Shown here: piece by piece, positions 57,284 to 64,000 of the stretch
How positions within the stretch are numbered: position 1 is the stretch's first letter
Layout of the letters: each line of letters starts with the position of its first letter
Assembly (NCBI RefSeq): GCF_001750285.1
Contig: NZ_MAMP01000003.1
Span: 29,602 to 93,601 of the forward strand
DNA from: Domibacillus iocasae
GTDB taxonomy: Bacteria > Bacillota > Bacilli > Bacillales > Domibacillaceae
Direction of reading: 5' to 3'
Length of the DNA: 64,000 nucleotides
Program-made: the position numbers and the translations under genes
The notes under the pieces: generated by a model
Databases searched by the model: none
Seen by the model: the letters and a program-made list of their open reading frames with translations, nothing else
What the model was told of the DNA's origin: nothing

Positions 57284-58339
57284 ATGGAAATCGGCATCAG
57301 CACCTTTGTAGAAACTACGCCTGATATAGAGACAGGTGAAGTGATCAGCCATGCGCAGCGGCTGCGTGAAGTGGTAGAAGAAATTATTTTGGCGGATGAA
57401 GTGGGGCTTGATGTGTTTGGCGTGGGCGAACATCACCGAAGTGACTATGCGGCGTCTTCTCCAGCTGTTGTGCTGGCTGCGGCGGCACCGCAGACAAAGC
57501 ACATTCGGCTGACGAGTGCGGTGACAGTGCTGTCCTCAGCTGACCCGGTGCGGGTGTTTCAGGATTTTGCGACACTGGATGCCCTCTCAAACGGCCGGGC
57601 GGAAATTATGGCGGGCCGCGGTTCGTTTATTGAGTCCTTCCCGCTGTTCGGCTACGATCTGCACGATTACAATGAGCTATTTGAGGAAAAGCTGGATTTA
57701 TTATTGAAAATTAGAGAATCCGAAAAAGTAACGTGGCAAGGCAAACACCGTGCGTCAATCAACCATTTGGGCATATATCCGCGTCCGGTGCAGGACCCGC
57801 TTCCTGTTTGGATAGGCAGCGGCGGCAATCAGGAATCTGTTGTTCGTGCTGGTCTGCTTGGCTTGCCGCTGGTGCTGGCGATTATTGGTGGCAGTCCAGT
57901 GCAGTTCGCTCCGCTTGTGGAGCTGTATAAAAAAGCTGCGGTTCACGCGGGGCATGATCCAGAAACAATGCCGGTTGCATCACATTCACATGGGTTTATT
58001 GCAGAAAGCACAGAGCTTGCGGCGGATCAGTTTTTCCCATCCACCCAAGCCGTCATGAACAACCTTGGACGAGAGCGAGGATGGGGGCCATACAACCGGT
58101 CAAGCTTTGATGCCGCCCGCAGTTTTGAAGGTGCGTTATACGTTGGAGGTCCGAACACAGTCGCCCAAAAAATTATTCATCTTCGTAAACATGTCGGGGT
58201 GACCCGTTTTATGCTTCACGTCCCGGTTGGCACGATGCCGCATGATCTCGTGATGAAAGCCATTGAACTGCTAGGCAAAGAAGTAGCGCCGATCGTAAGG
58301 GAAGAAGTGGCCAAATGGGAAGCAGAAGAAAAGCAATAA
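57284..58339 (+). CDS. Luciferase-like flavin-dependent monooxygenase
   Basis: Bacterial luciferase-like (LLM) oxidoreductase of 351 residues using reduced FMN. It starts MEIGISTFVETTPD and has FGVGEHHRSDYAASSP, SNGRAEIMAGRGSFIESFPL and GGNQESVVRAGLLGLPL, typical of this class. The substrate is unknown. AGAAGGAGAATAA precedes the ATG. A mutarotase gene follows 29 bp downstream and may be cotranscribed. Confidence 0.88.
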   Translation: MEIGISTFVETTPDIETGEVISHAQRLREVVEEIILADEVGLDVFGVGEHHRSDYAASSPAVVLAAAAPQTKHIRLTSAVTVLSSADPVRVFQDFATLDALSNGRAEIMAGRGSFIESFPLFGYDLHDYNELFEEKLDLLLKIRESEKVTWQGKHRASINHLGIYPRPVQDPLPVWIGSGGNQESVVRAGLLGLPLVLAIIGGSPVQFAPLVELYKKAAVHAGHDPETMPVASHSHGFIAESTELAADQFFPSTQAVMNNLGRERGWGPYNRSSFDAARSFEGALYVGGPNTVAQKIIHLRKHVGVTRFMLHVPVGTMPHDLVMKAIELLGKEVAPIVREEVAKWEAEEKQ

Positions 58340-58368
58340 CATTTTGGGGATAAGAAAGGAGTTTATCG

Positions 58369-59247
58369 ATGATCATTCTTGAAAATGAAGAACTAAAAGT
58401 CAGCATTACAGCATCTGGTGCGGAGCTACGGGAGGTTATAGGCAAAAAAACAGGGCTGAGTTATATGTGGAGCGGCGACAGCACCTATTGGGGCCGGGTT
58501 TCACCGGTGCTGTTTCCTATTGTCGGCCGGCTGAAGAAAGATCAGTATAAGTTAAATGGAAAGGCCTATCACTTATCACAGCATGGTTTTTTGCGCGATG
58601 TAGAGTTTTCTGTTCAAAAGCAGGATACAGATTATGCTTCTTTTGTTTTCGAATCATCGGATGCCTTTTTAGATGTATATCCATACCGGTTTCAAGCCGT
58701 CATTCATTATACGCTGAACGGGCGATCGATAAATGTCCGCTGGGAAATCCAAAATAAACAGAATGAGACGATGTACTTTTCTATTGGAGCACATCCCGCT
58801 TTTAACGTGCCGCTCACAAGTGAGGAAAAAGCAGAAGACTACACACTTAATTTTACAAAGGCACCGGGCAAGAGAGTGACGCAATATGAACTGGTCGAAT
58901 CATTGGTGAAAGAAAAAGAGTCCGTTGAGAGCATTGAACCGATTTCTATTCAGGCGTCCTTGTTCGAAAATGATGCGTTTATTTACAGCCATATCGATCG
59001 TGTTTCGCTGACTTCTAATCAAACTGGCCACGGCGTTGATGTTGATTTAAATGGTTTTCCGTTTGTTGGAACTTGGTCAAGCTACAATCAGTCACAAGGC
59101 ACGATGGCTCCCTTTGTCTGCATTGAACCATGGTACGGCATTGCCGACACGGTAGACACGACAGGCAAACTGGATGAAAAAATGGGTATAAACAAGCTTG
59201 AAAAAGGCGGCTGTTTTGAAGCGGACTATACAATTACATTTATCTAA
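58369..59247 (+). CDS. Aldose 1-epimerase family protein (LacX-like)
   Basis: Mutarotase-fold enzyme of 292 residues that interconverts anomers of hexoses or hexose phosphates. Motifs include GRVSPVLFPIVGRLKKDQY, the catalytic His region YFSIGAHPAFNVPL and the late Glu in FVCIEPWYGIAD. AGAAAGGAGTTTATCG precedes the ATG. The true substrate is unknown. Confidence 0.88.
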   Translation: MIILENEELKVSITASGAELREVIGKKTGLSYMWSGDSTYWGRVSPVLFPIVGRLKKDQYKLNGKAYHLSQHGFLRDVEFSVQKQDTDYASFVFESSDAFLDVYPYRFQAVIHYTLNGRSINVRWEIQNKQNETMYFSIGAHPAFNVPLTSEEKAEDYTLNFTKAPGKRVTQYELVESLVKEKESVESIEPISIQASLFENDAFIYSHIDRVSLTSNQTGHGVDVDLNGFPFVGTWSSYNQSQGTMAPFVCIEPWYGIADTVDTTGKLDEKMGINKLEKGGCFEADYTITFI

Positions 59248-59328
59248 AAGCAAAAAACTGCCTGGTCAGTCTGTGAAAGACGGCTGGCCAGTTCAAGAAA
59301 TTGTCCTGAATGCATTGCTAAAAGAAAG

Positions 59329-59368
59329 GCGGGGATGTTTCAATTAACTTGAGACATTCCCGCTTTTT
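59329..59368 (-). terminator. tlp terminator
   Basis: AAGGCGGGGATGTTTC and GAGACATTCCCGCTTTTT form a long imperfect stem just past the tlp stop codon. It is T/A-flanked on both sides, so it can also stop the mutarotase transcript. Confidence 0.75.
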
Positions 59369-59384
59369 ATCATTTTGAATTACA

Positions 59385-59609
59385 TTACTTTTTCCGGGCT
59401 GCGGCTTCATCCCGAATTTCACTGCGCATACCTTCAATACTTTCTTCACGGCGGGCATTTTTCGCTTTAATGGCCACGCGCTCTTTTTCATTTGCAAAAC
59501 CCATCGTTTCCTCGGCTGCTTCAATGTTTCCAATCGTATTTTGCACCATATCTTTCAGCTTTTCAACATTGTCAGAACGATCGTCTGGTTTTGGGCGTTG
59601 ATTTGACAT
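59385..59609 (-). CDS. tlp: Small acid-soluble spore protein Tlp
   Basis: Minor spore protein of the thioredoxin-like SASP family, 74 residues. The signature [20 protein letters not shown] followed by [20 protein letters not shown] matches Tlp. The ATG at 59609 follows AAAGGAGGATCTCTTC; an upstream frame extension has no ribosome site. Expected to be expressed in the forespore late in sporulation. Confidence 0.92.
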   Translation of the reverse strand: MSNQRPKPDDRSDNVEKLKDMVQNTIGNIEAAEETMGFANEKERVAIKAKNARREESIEGMRSEIRDEAAARKK

Positions 59610-59848
59610 GAAGAGATCCTCCTTTATCATTTTCAGGCAGTACAGCAATAGAGTCTCCATTTAACGGCTGTTTATTCTAAATGAGGATCGTTCCTGTTCT
59701 CATTAAACAATCAATGATAATGCCACCATAATAACTTGCAAATTTTTTGACAAAACAACAACAAAGACTTATTCAAGCTTCATGGCGTATAATAGTTGTG
59801 TCATATATAATGAAAAAGATGAACGATTTATGAAATGGAGGCATTTTC

Positions 59849-60898
59849 ATGGCGATTTTTACAGGATTTGTAGGAACTTATACAAAGCAGGATGGCAAAG
59901 GGATTCATACGTTCGAGCTTGATACAGAAAAAGCCGAGCTTTCAAACGCAAAAGTAGCAGCGGAAGTAAACAATTCAACCTATGTAACAATTAGCGAAAA
60001 CGAGAAGTTTTTATACGCAGTGGAAAAAGGCGGGAAAGGAGGCGGGCTTGCCGCATTCTCAATCGATAACGGCCAGCTTCATAAGCTGAATGACGTACTT
60101 GATAGTGAAGGGGTACCGTGTCATGTCACTCTTAATAAAAATGGAACACGTGCATTTACGGCCCAATATCACACTGGCACAGCGGAAATGTACAGCATTA
60201 ACGCGGAAACGGGTCAATTGGTTGATTTGCTTGATATCGCGACGCACGAGGGGACAGGTCCGAATCCGGATCGTCAGGAAAAAGCGCATACACATTTTTT
60301 TGGCACAACAAAAGATGAGCGTTACGTCATTGCAGTCGATCTTGGAACAGATGAAATCGTGACGTATGAAGTAGCGGGAGAAGATTTATTGAAAAAAGCG
60401 GTTTTCAATGTAGAGCCTGGAGCTGGTCCGCGCCACCTCGTTTTTCATCCAACTGAATGTGTAGCATATGTGATGACTGAATTAAGTAATGAAGTTCTTG
60501 TACTGGCATTTAACGAACAGGATGGGACGTTTGAGCAGCTCGCTTCTTATAAAACGATCCCGGCTGATTTTGCAGAAAACAGCCAAGGAAGTGCGATTCG
60601 TATTTCGTCTGATGGCCGCTTTGTTTATGCGGGAAATCGGGGACATAACAGCATTGCCGTATTTGAAACGCTTGAGGACGGCCGTGATGTTCGTTTGGTG
60701 GAAATCGTTTCAACAAAAGGCGATTGGCCTCGTGACTTTGACCTGGACCCTACTGAAATGTTTTTAATTGTCGCGCACGAAAAGACACACAATGTTGTGT
60801 TGTTTAAGCGTGGAGCGGAAACAGGCCGGCTTACTCCGGCGAATTCAGAAGTAACGGTTCCGGAAGGCGTTTGTGTTGCGTTTTTAAAAGGAAATTAA
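59849..60898 (+). CDS. Lactonase family protein (6-phosphogluconolactonase-like)
   Basis: Seven-bladed beta-propeller protein of 349 residues, similar to YkgB/Pgl-type lactonases. Blade motifs are FVGTYTKQDGKGIHTFELD, FLYAVEKGGKGGGLAAFSID, GAGPRHLVFHP and RFVYAGNRGHNSIAVFE. It may hydrolyse 6-phosphogluconolactone, linking glucose-6-phosphate dehydrogenase to the pentose phosphate pathway. AAATGGAGGCATTTTC precedes the ATG. Confidence 0.88.
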   Translation: MAIFTGFVGTYTKQDGKGIHTFELDTEKAELSNAKVAAEVNNSTYVTISENEKFLYAVEKGGKGGGLAAFSIDNGQLHKLNDVLDSEGVPCHVTLNKNGTRAFTAQYHTGTAEMYSINAETGQLVDLLDIATHEGTGPNPDRQEKAHTHFFGTTKDERYVIAVDLGTDEIVTYEVAGEDLLKKAVFNVEPGAGPRHLVFHPTECVAYVMTELSNEVLVLAFNEQDGTFEQLASYKTIPADFAENSQGSAIRISSDGRFVYAGNRGHNSIAVFETLEDGRDVRLVEIVSTKGDWPRDFDLDPTEMFLIVAHEKTHNVVLFKRGAETGRLTPANSEVTVPEGVCVAFLKGN

Positions 60899-60917
60899 TT
60901 GAAAGAAGGCTTTTGAA

Positions 60918-61661
60918 TTGGATGCAATCGACAGCATCATTCATACGTACTCCTCTTTTTTTGATTGGGATATGTGGATCCACGTCCTAACCGATCCGGT
61001 CAGCTGGGGGTTAATCGGCACACTCATTGTGCTGGAAGGACTTTTATCGGCGGACAATGCGCTGGTGTTAGCCGTGATGGTTCGGCATCTGCCAGAAAAC
61101 CAGCGTAAAAAAGCACTGTTTTACGGACTTTTGGGTGCATATGCATTCCGGTTTATCGCTATCGGGCTTGGCGTTTGGCTTATGGAAATCCAGTGGGTGA
61201 AAATCCTCGGCGCCCTTTATTTAGCCTGGCTGTCTTTCAGCCATTTTAAAAAAGGCGGCGAAGAAGAAATGTCCGGCGGGAGAAACAAAATGGGGTTTTT
61301 AGTGCAGCTGTTTGGACCGTTTTGGGGAACTGTTGCGGCCGTCGAATTAATGGATATTGCATTTTCCGTGGACAGCGTCTTGGCAGCATTCGGCATCAGC
61401 AAGGAAGTATGGATTTTGCTTCTTGGCGGAATGCTTGGTGTCCTTATGATGCGGACAGTGGCGGGGGTGTTCATTAAATTAATTGACCGAATTCCAGAGC
61501 TGGAAACGACCGCTTACGTTTTAATTGCGATCATATCAGTAAAAATGCTGTTGAGCGTCGTGCAGATTGAAATAAGCCACACGATTTTCTTTATTATTTT
61601 GGCGATAGCGTTTCTTGGGACATTTATCGTTCATTTTATTCGACGAAACCCAGCCAATTAG
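60918..61661 (+). CDS. TerC-family membrane protein (YkoY-like)
   Basis: Integral membrane protein of 247 residues with seven to eight helices. The family's acidic helix motifs are EGLLSADNALVLAVMV and VELMDIAFSVDSVLAAFGIS, whose Asp residues are thought to bind metal. Members export Mn(II) or help metalate exported enzymes. The start is TTG after GAAAGAAGGC. It lies 19 bp after the lactonase gene. No yybP-ykoY riboswitch is visible in front. Confidence 0.88.
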   Translation: MDAIDSIIHTYSSFFDWDMWIHVLTDPVSWGLIGTLIVLEGLLSADNALVLAVMVRHLPENQRKKALFYGLLGAYAFRFIAIGLGVWLMEIQWVKILGALYLAWLSFSHFKKGGEEEMSGGRNKMGFLVQLFGPFWGTVAAVELMDIAFSVDSVLAAFGISKEVWILLLGGMLGVLMMRTVAGVFIKLIDRIPELETTAYVLIAIISVKMLLSVVQIEISHTIFFIILAIAFLGTFIVHFIRRNPAN

Positions 61662-61708
61662 CGGCAGGGTTTCTTTTTTATAGTGAATACAGCCGGAAAG
61701 GGAAAACA

Positions 61709-62920
61709 ATGAACAGTCAAATATATCAAAGAGAACAAGAACGATCCAAAACCGGGCAGCTTTTTCTGCTGTTCAGTATTATTTTATTGGCACTGAATAT
61801 GCGGTCTCCGATTACCTCTGTCGGACCGCTCACGACGATTATCCGGGATGACTTGAACTTATCCAGCACAGCGGCAGGTGCTCTGACGACCATTCCACTG
61901 CTGGCTTTTGCCGTATTGTCGCCGTTTGCTTCTAAGCTAGCGCGGAAATTCGGTATGGAAGTGGTGCTTTTCGGTGGACTGCTTGTTTTAACAGCCGGTC
62001 TATTGCTGCGGCCAGCTGGAAGTGTGGTGGGCTTGTTTTCAGGTACCGTCCTGATTGGGCTTGCTATTGCGCTTTGCAACGTCCTTATACCGGCACTTGT
62101 TAAACTGAATTTTGCTCATCAAATTGGGCTAATGACCGGTTTTTATGCAACGTCAATGAACTTGTCGGGAGCGCTCGCTTCCGGTTTCAGCATTCCGATC
62201 GCTGCGTCAAGTGACCTTGGCTGGCGGGCAGCACTAGGCTTTTCGGTTATACTGGCGTGTGCTGCCATCCTCGTCTGGCTCACCCAGTGGCGCTACATTC
62301 GCCACCCATTAAAAGCTGGACAAAGTACATACAAAAAAACGTCACTGAAAGGCTCGGCCCTCGCCTGGAAAGTAACCGCATTTATGGGTATTCAGTCACT
62401 TTTGTTTTATTCATTTGTTGCCTGGCTGCCTGATATTTTACAGGAACAGGGACTTAGTGCGGGTTCCGCAGGGTGGATGCTGTCCATTGTTCAATTTACG
62501 CAGCTGCCATTTACGTTTATCGTGCCGATTCTTGCAGGTCGAATGAAAAATCAGCAGCCGCTCGTTATTGTGGCAGCTTTGTTTATGATGATGGGCTTGA
62601 GCGGTATTTTATTCGAATGGACAGAATGGGTGTTGATTTGGGTGATGTTAATTGGCGCCGCAGGAGGCTGCGCATTTAGTCTGGCGATGATGTTTTTCAG
62701 TTTACGGACAAGAAATTCCTTTGAAGCCGCTGATTTATCCGGGATGGCGCAATCTGCCGGCTACCTGTTCGCAGCATTAGGGCCAGCTTTGTTTGGTGCG
62801 CTTCATGACATGATGAACGGATGGACGGTTCCTCTTTTGCTTTTAATCGCAGCCGTCATAGGTCTTTTTATTGCTGGAATGGGAGCGGGGAAGGAAGGAT
62901 ACGTGACAGAAAAGCCTTGA
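61709..62920 (+). CDS. MFS transporter of the CynX/YycB type
   Basis: Major facilitator of 403 residues with 12 helices. The N-terminal LLALNMRSPITSVGPLTTII and FYATSMNLSGALASGFSIPI are typical of the cyanate/nitroimidazole (CynX/NimT) branch, which includes B. subtilis YycB. The substrate is unknown. GGAAAGGGAAAACA precedes the ATG and a clear terminator overlaps the stop. Confidence 0.87.
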   Translation: MNSQIYQREQERSKTGQLFLLFSIILLALNMRSPITSVGPLTTIIRDDLNLSSTAAGALTTIPLLAFAVLSPFASKLARKFGMEVVLFGGLLVLTAGLLLRPAGSVVGLFSGTVLIGLAIALCNVLIPALVKLNFAHQIGLMTGFYATSMNLSGALASGFSIPIAASSDLGWRAALGFSVILACAAILVWLTQWRYIRHPLKAGQSTYKKTSLKGSALAWKVTAFMGIQSLLFYSFVAWLPDILQEQGLSAGSAGWMLSIVQFTQLPFTFIVPILAGRMKNQQPLVIVAALFMMMGLSGILFEWTEWVLIWVMLIGAAGGCAFSLAMMFFSLRTRNSFEAADLSGMAQSAGYLFAALGPALFGALHDMMNGWTVPLLLLIAAVIGLFIAGMGAGKEGYVTEKP

Positions 62921-62935
62921 TAAGAGGCTTTTCTG
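62907..62935 (+). terminator. Terminator of the CynX-type gene
   Basis: CAGAAAAGCCT-tgata-AGAGGCTTTTCTG forms an 11-12-bp stem followed by CTTTTCCC. Confidence 0.75.
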
Positions 62936-63103
62936 CTTTTCCCATTCATTATGAAGGAATTGTTCAGGTAGAACGCCTGATGTCTGTATTAGATGGATAT
63001 ACTAAAATAGTTATTGATCAAGCAAGTATCGCTGGCTGACAATACAAGAATGGCGAGTCTGCGTCAAATGTGCAGCTATCACATCAATTAAAAGAGCAGT
63101 TTT

Positions 63104-63391
63104 TCGACGCATCTTTATGATACACGCGGAATGGCATGTGCTAATACGGTAGCAGCGCTTCAGCGCGATTTCATACATTTTGACAGTTCAATATCAGGGC
63201 TTAACGGCTGTGTATATGCATCGGGAGCTACCGGTAATATTGTGACAGAAGACATTGTACATGGCTTCGAAGAAATGGCTGTGTTTAACGGTGTGGAGCT
63301 TGCTCAAATAATTGCTTTTGCAAAAGAGGTTCAGCGAATACTTGACAAAACAAACAATAATGGCAGCTGCATGTTCGGAACTCAGCCCTAG
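63104..63391 (+). pseudogene. C-terminal fragment of hydroxymethylglutaryl-CoA lyase
   Basis: The frame reads STHLYDTRGMACANTVAAL, then GLNGCVYASGATGNIVTEDI and VHGFEEMAVFNGVELAQIIA. This matches the end of HMG-CoA lyase, with the metal and substrate loop and the G-x-Cys signature. The front two thirds of the gene are absent and the upstream frame is closed by a stop. Upstream sequence from 62945 shows no other recognisable gene. Confidence 0.8.
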
Positions 63392-63793
63392 GCCGCGGGG
63401 ACAGGTGAAAGTAGAATAGCGGATTTTTATTAAAGCAGGCCTGTTTCTTTGAAAAAATAGAAAGAAGAAGGCTGGGCAACAATTCCGTTTATTAGTTCTA
63501 GTGCTAAAAAAATCTTTAATAAATAAGTCAGAAACTAATGAAGCGGCGGAAGGAGAGTGAGCAGCTCATTGAAAAAGAGGTGGGCAGGCTTCCTTCTCAT
63601 TTTATTTCTATATTCACTATTCCGATTTCAAACTTGAATAGTGAATATAGAATAAAAGAATAAAAATCAATTCGAAAAATGTATTGTGTTAAAGCTGCAT
63701 AAGTGTTATATTGTTTATCTGTCGTTAAGATATAAGCAACAAGACAAAATGAGTGGGTCGTTATTTAAGTATAATGAAGCGAAAAAATAATAT
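63392..63793. other. Intergenic region with a long inverted repeat
   Basis: No gene is recognised. A 17-bp perfect inverted repeat (arms 63606-63622 and 63636-63652, TTCTATATTCACTATTC and its complement) encloses a 13-nt spacer. It is not followed by a T run, so it is more likely a protein-binding site or mobile-element trace than a terminator. Confidence 0.5.
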
Positions 63794-64000
63794 TTGACTT
63801 TATATCATGTTTAATGGTATATTATTATCTTGTCATAATGAATGGCATGGTTAACGTTGTTAACTCATTTACTTTTTATAACAATAAACATTAAAAAGTT
63901 GTTGACTTTTAAAACGAACAACGTTATTATTATGTAGCTGTCGAAAAAACAGTAAGCGAAATTGAACATTGAAAACTGAACAAAATCAATAAAAACGTCA
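63794..64000 (+). promoter_or_regulatory. Tandem promoters and leader of an rRNA operon
   Basis: Two sigma-A promoters lie in tandem: TTGACT / TATATT (63794-63823, 18 bp apart) and TTGACT / TATTAT (63902-63930, 17 bp apart). The leader ends with ACATTGAAAACTGAACAAAA (63966-63985), the sequence usually found just before 16S rRNA in Bacillus. The rRNA gene itself starts beyond the window. Confidence 0.75.

Noticed and set aside
60899..60917. Possible yybP-ykoY manganese riboswitch before the TerC gene
   Set aside because: Only 19 bp separate it from the upstream gene, too short for the aptamer, and no such structure is seen further upstream.

Overview
The window is chromosomal DNA from an endospore-forming member of the Bacillaceae and lies close to the replication origin. 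The evidence is the conserved left-of-origin block gdpP-rplI-dnaB-purA-tRNAs-walRKHIJ-htrC-rlmH, spore genes (cotD family, tlp), four exact or near-exact parS centromere sites, DnaA boxes, and the leader of an rRNA operon starting at the right edge. Most housekeeping genes are on the + strand, which fits transcription in the direction of replication away from oriC. I cannot name the species.

Layout. 1-14.6 kb: c-di-AMP phosphodiesterase, ribosomal protein L9, replicative helicase, adenylosuccinate synthetase, tRNA-Asp and tRNA-Phe, the essential cell-wall regulon operon walRKHIJ, the HtrA-type protease, a small CxxH/CxxC protein and rlmH. 15-19.1 kb: an accessory cassette of a short-chain dehydrogenase, a membrane GGDEF-EAL protein and a tandem 6-pyruvoyl-tetrahydropterin-synthase-like protein. 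This combination suggests a pterin-linked c-di-GMP pathway and is the least familiar unit here. 19-35 kb: a mixed metabolic region with nitroreductase, YhcX-like amidohydrolase, L-lactate dehydrogenase behind three Rex/Fnr-type operators, an amino-acid permease, an AlkC-like repair protein, a flavoprotein, a methyltransferase, an RlmN paralogue and an HD-GYP protein. It also holds several decayed genes (lrgB and lctP fragments, a chemotaxis receptor).

35.3-40.4 kb: a sigma-54 unit. An enhancer-binding protein diverges from aldehyde dehydrogenase, AHL/gamma-butyrolactone lactonase-family and iron alcohol dehydrogenase genes. They sit behind a clear -24/-12 promoter and two 20-bp dyads. The gene set equals the Agrobacterium blc (att) lactone/GHB catabolic operon. 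41.8-48.9 kb: nitrate assimilation (nasA divergent from nasB-nasC, with a TnrA-type box between them) and molybdenum-cofactor genes mobA and mobB. 49.4-64 kb: a lipoprotein, a decayed PAS-GGDEF-EAL gene, ribokinase, PTS EIIA-Glc, a ureohydrolase/Nramp-like pair with altered metal-site residues, a split chromate transporter, a luciferase-like monooxygenase, a mutarotase, tlp, a lactonase-fold protein, TerC, a CynX-type transporter, an HMG-CoA lyase fragment and the rrn leader.

Second-messenger signalling is well represented: c-di-AMP (gdpP) and c-di-GMP (one intact and one broken GGDEF-EAL gene, one HD-GYP). Decay is frequent outside the core. Three of the frameshifts sit in homopolymer runs and could be sequencing errors. 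No CRISPR array, prophage or complete insertion sequence was seen.
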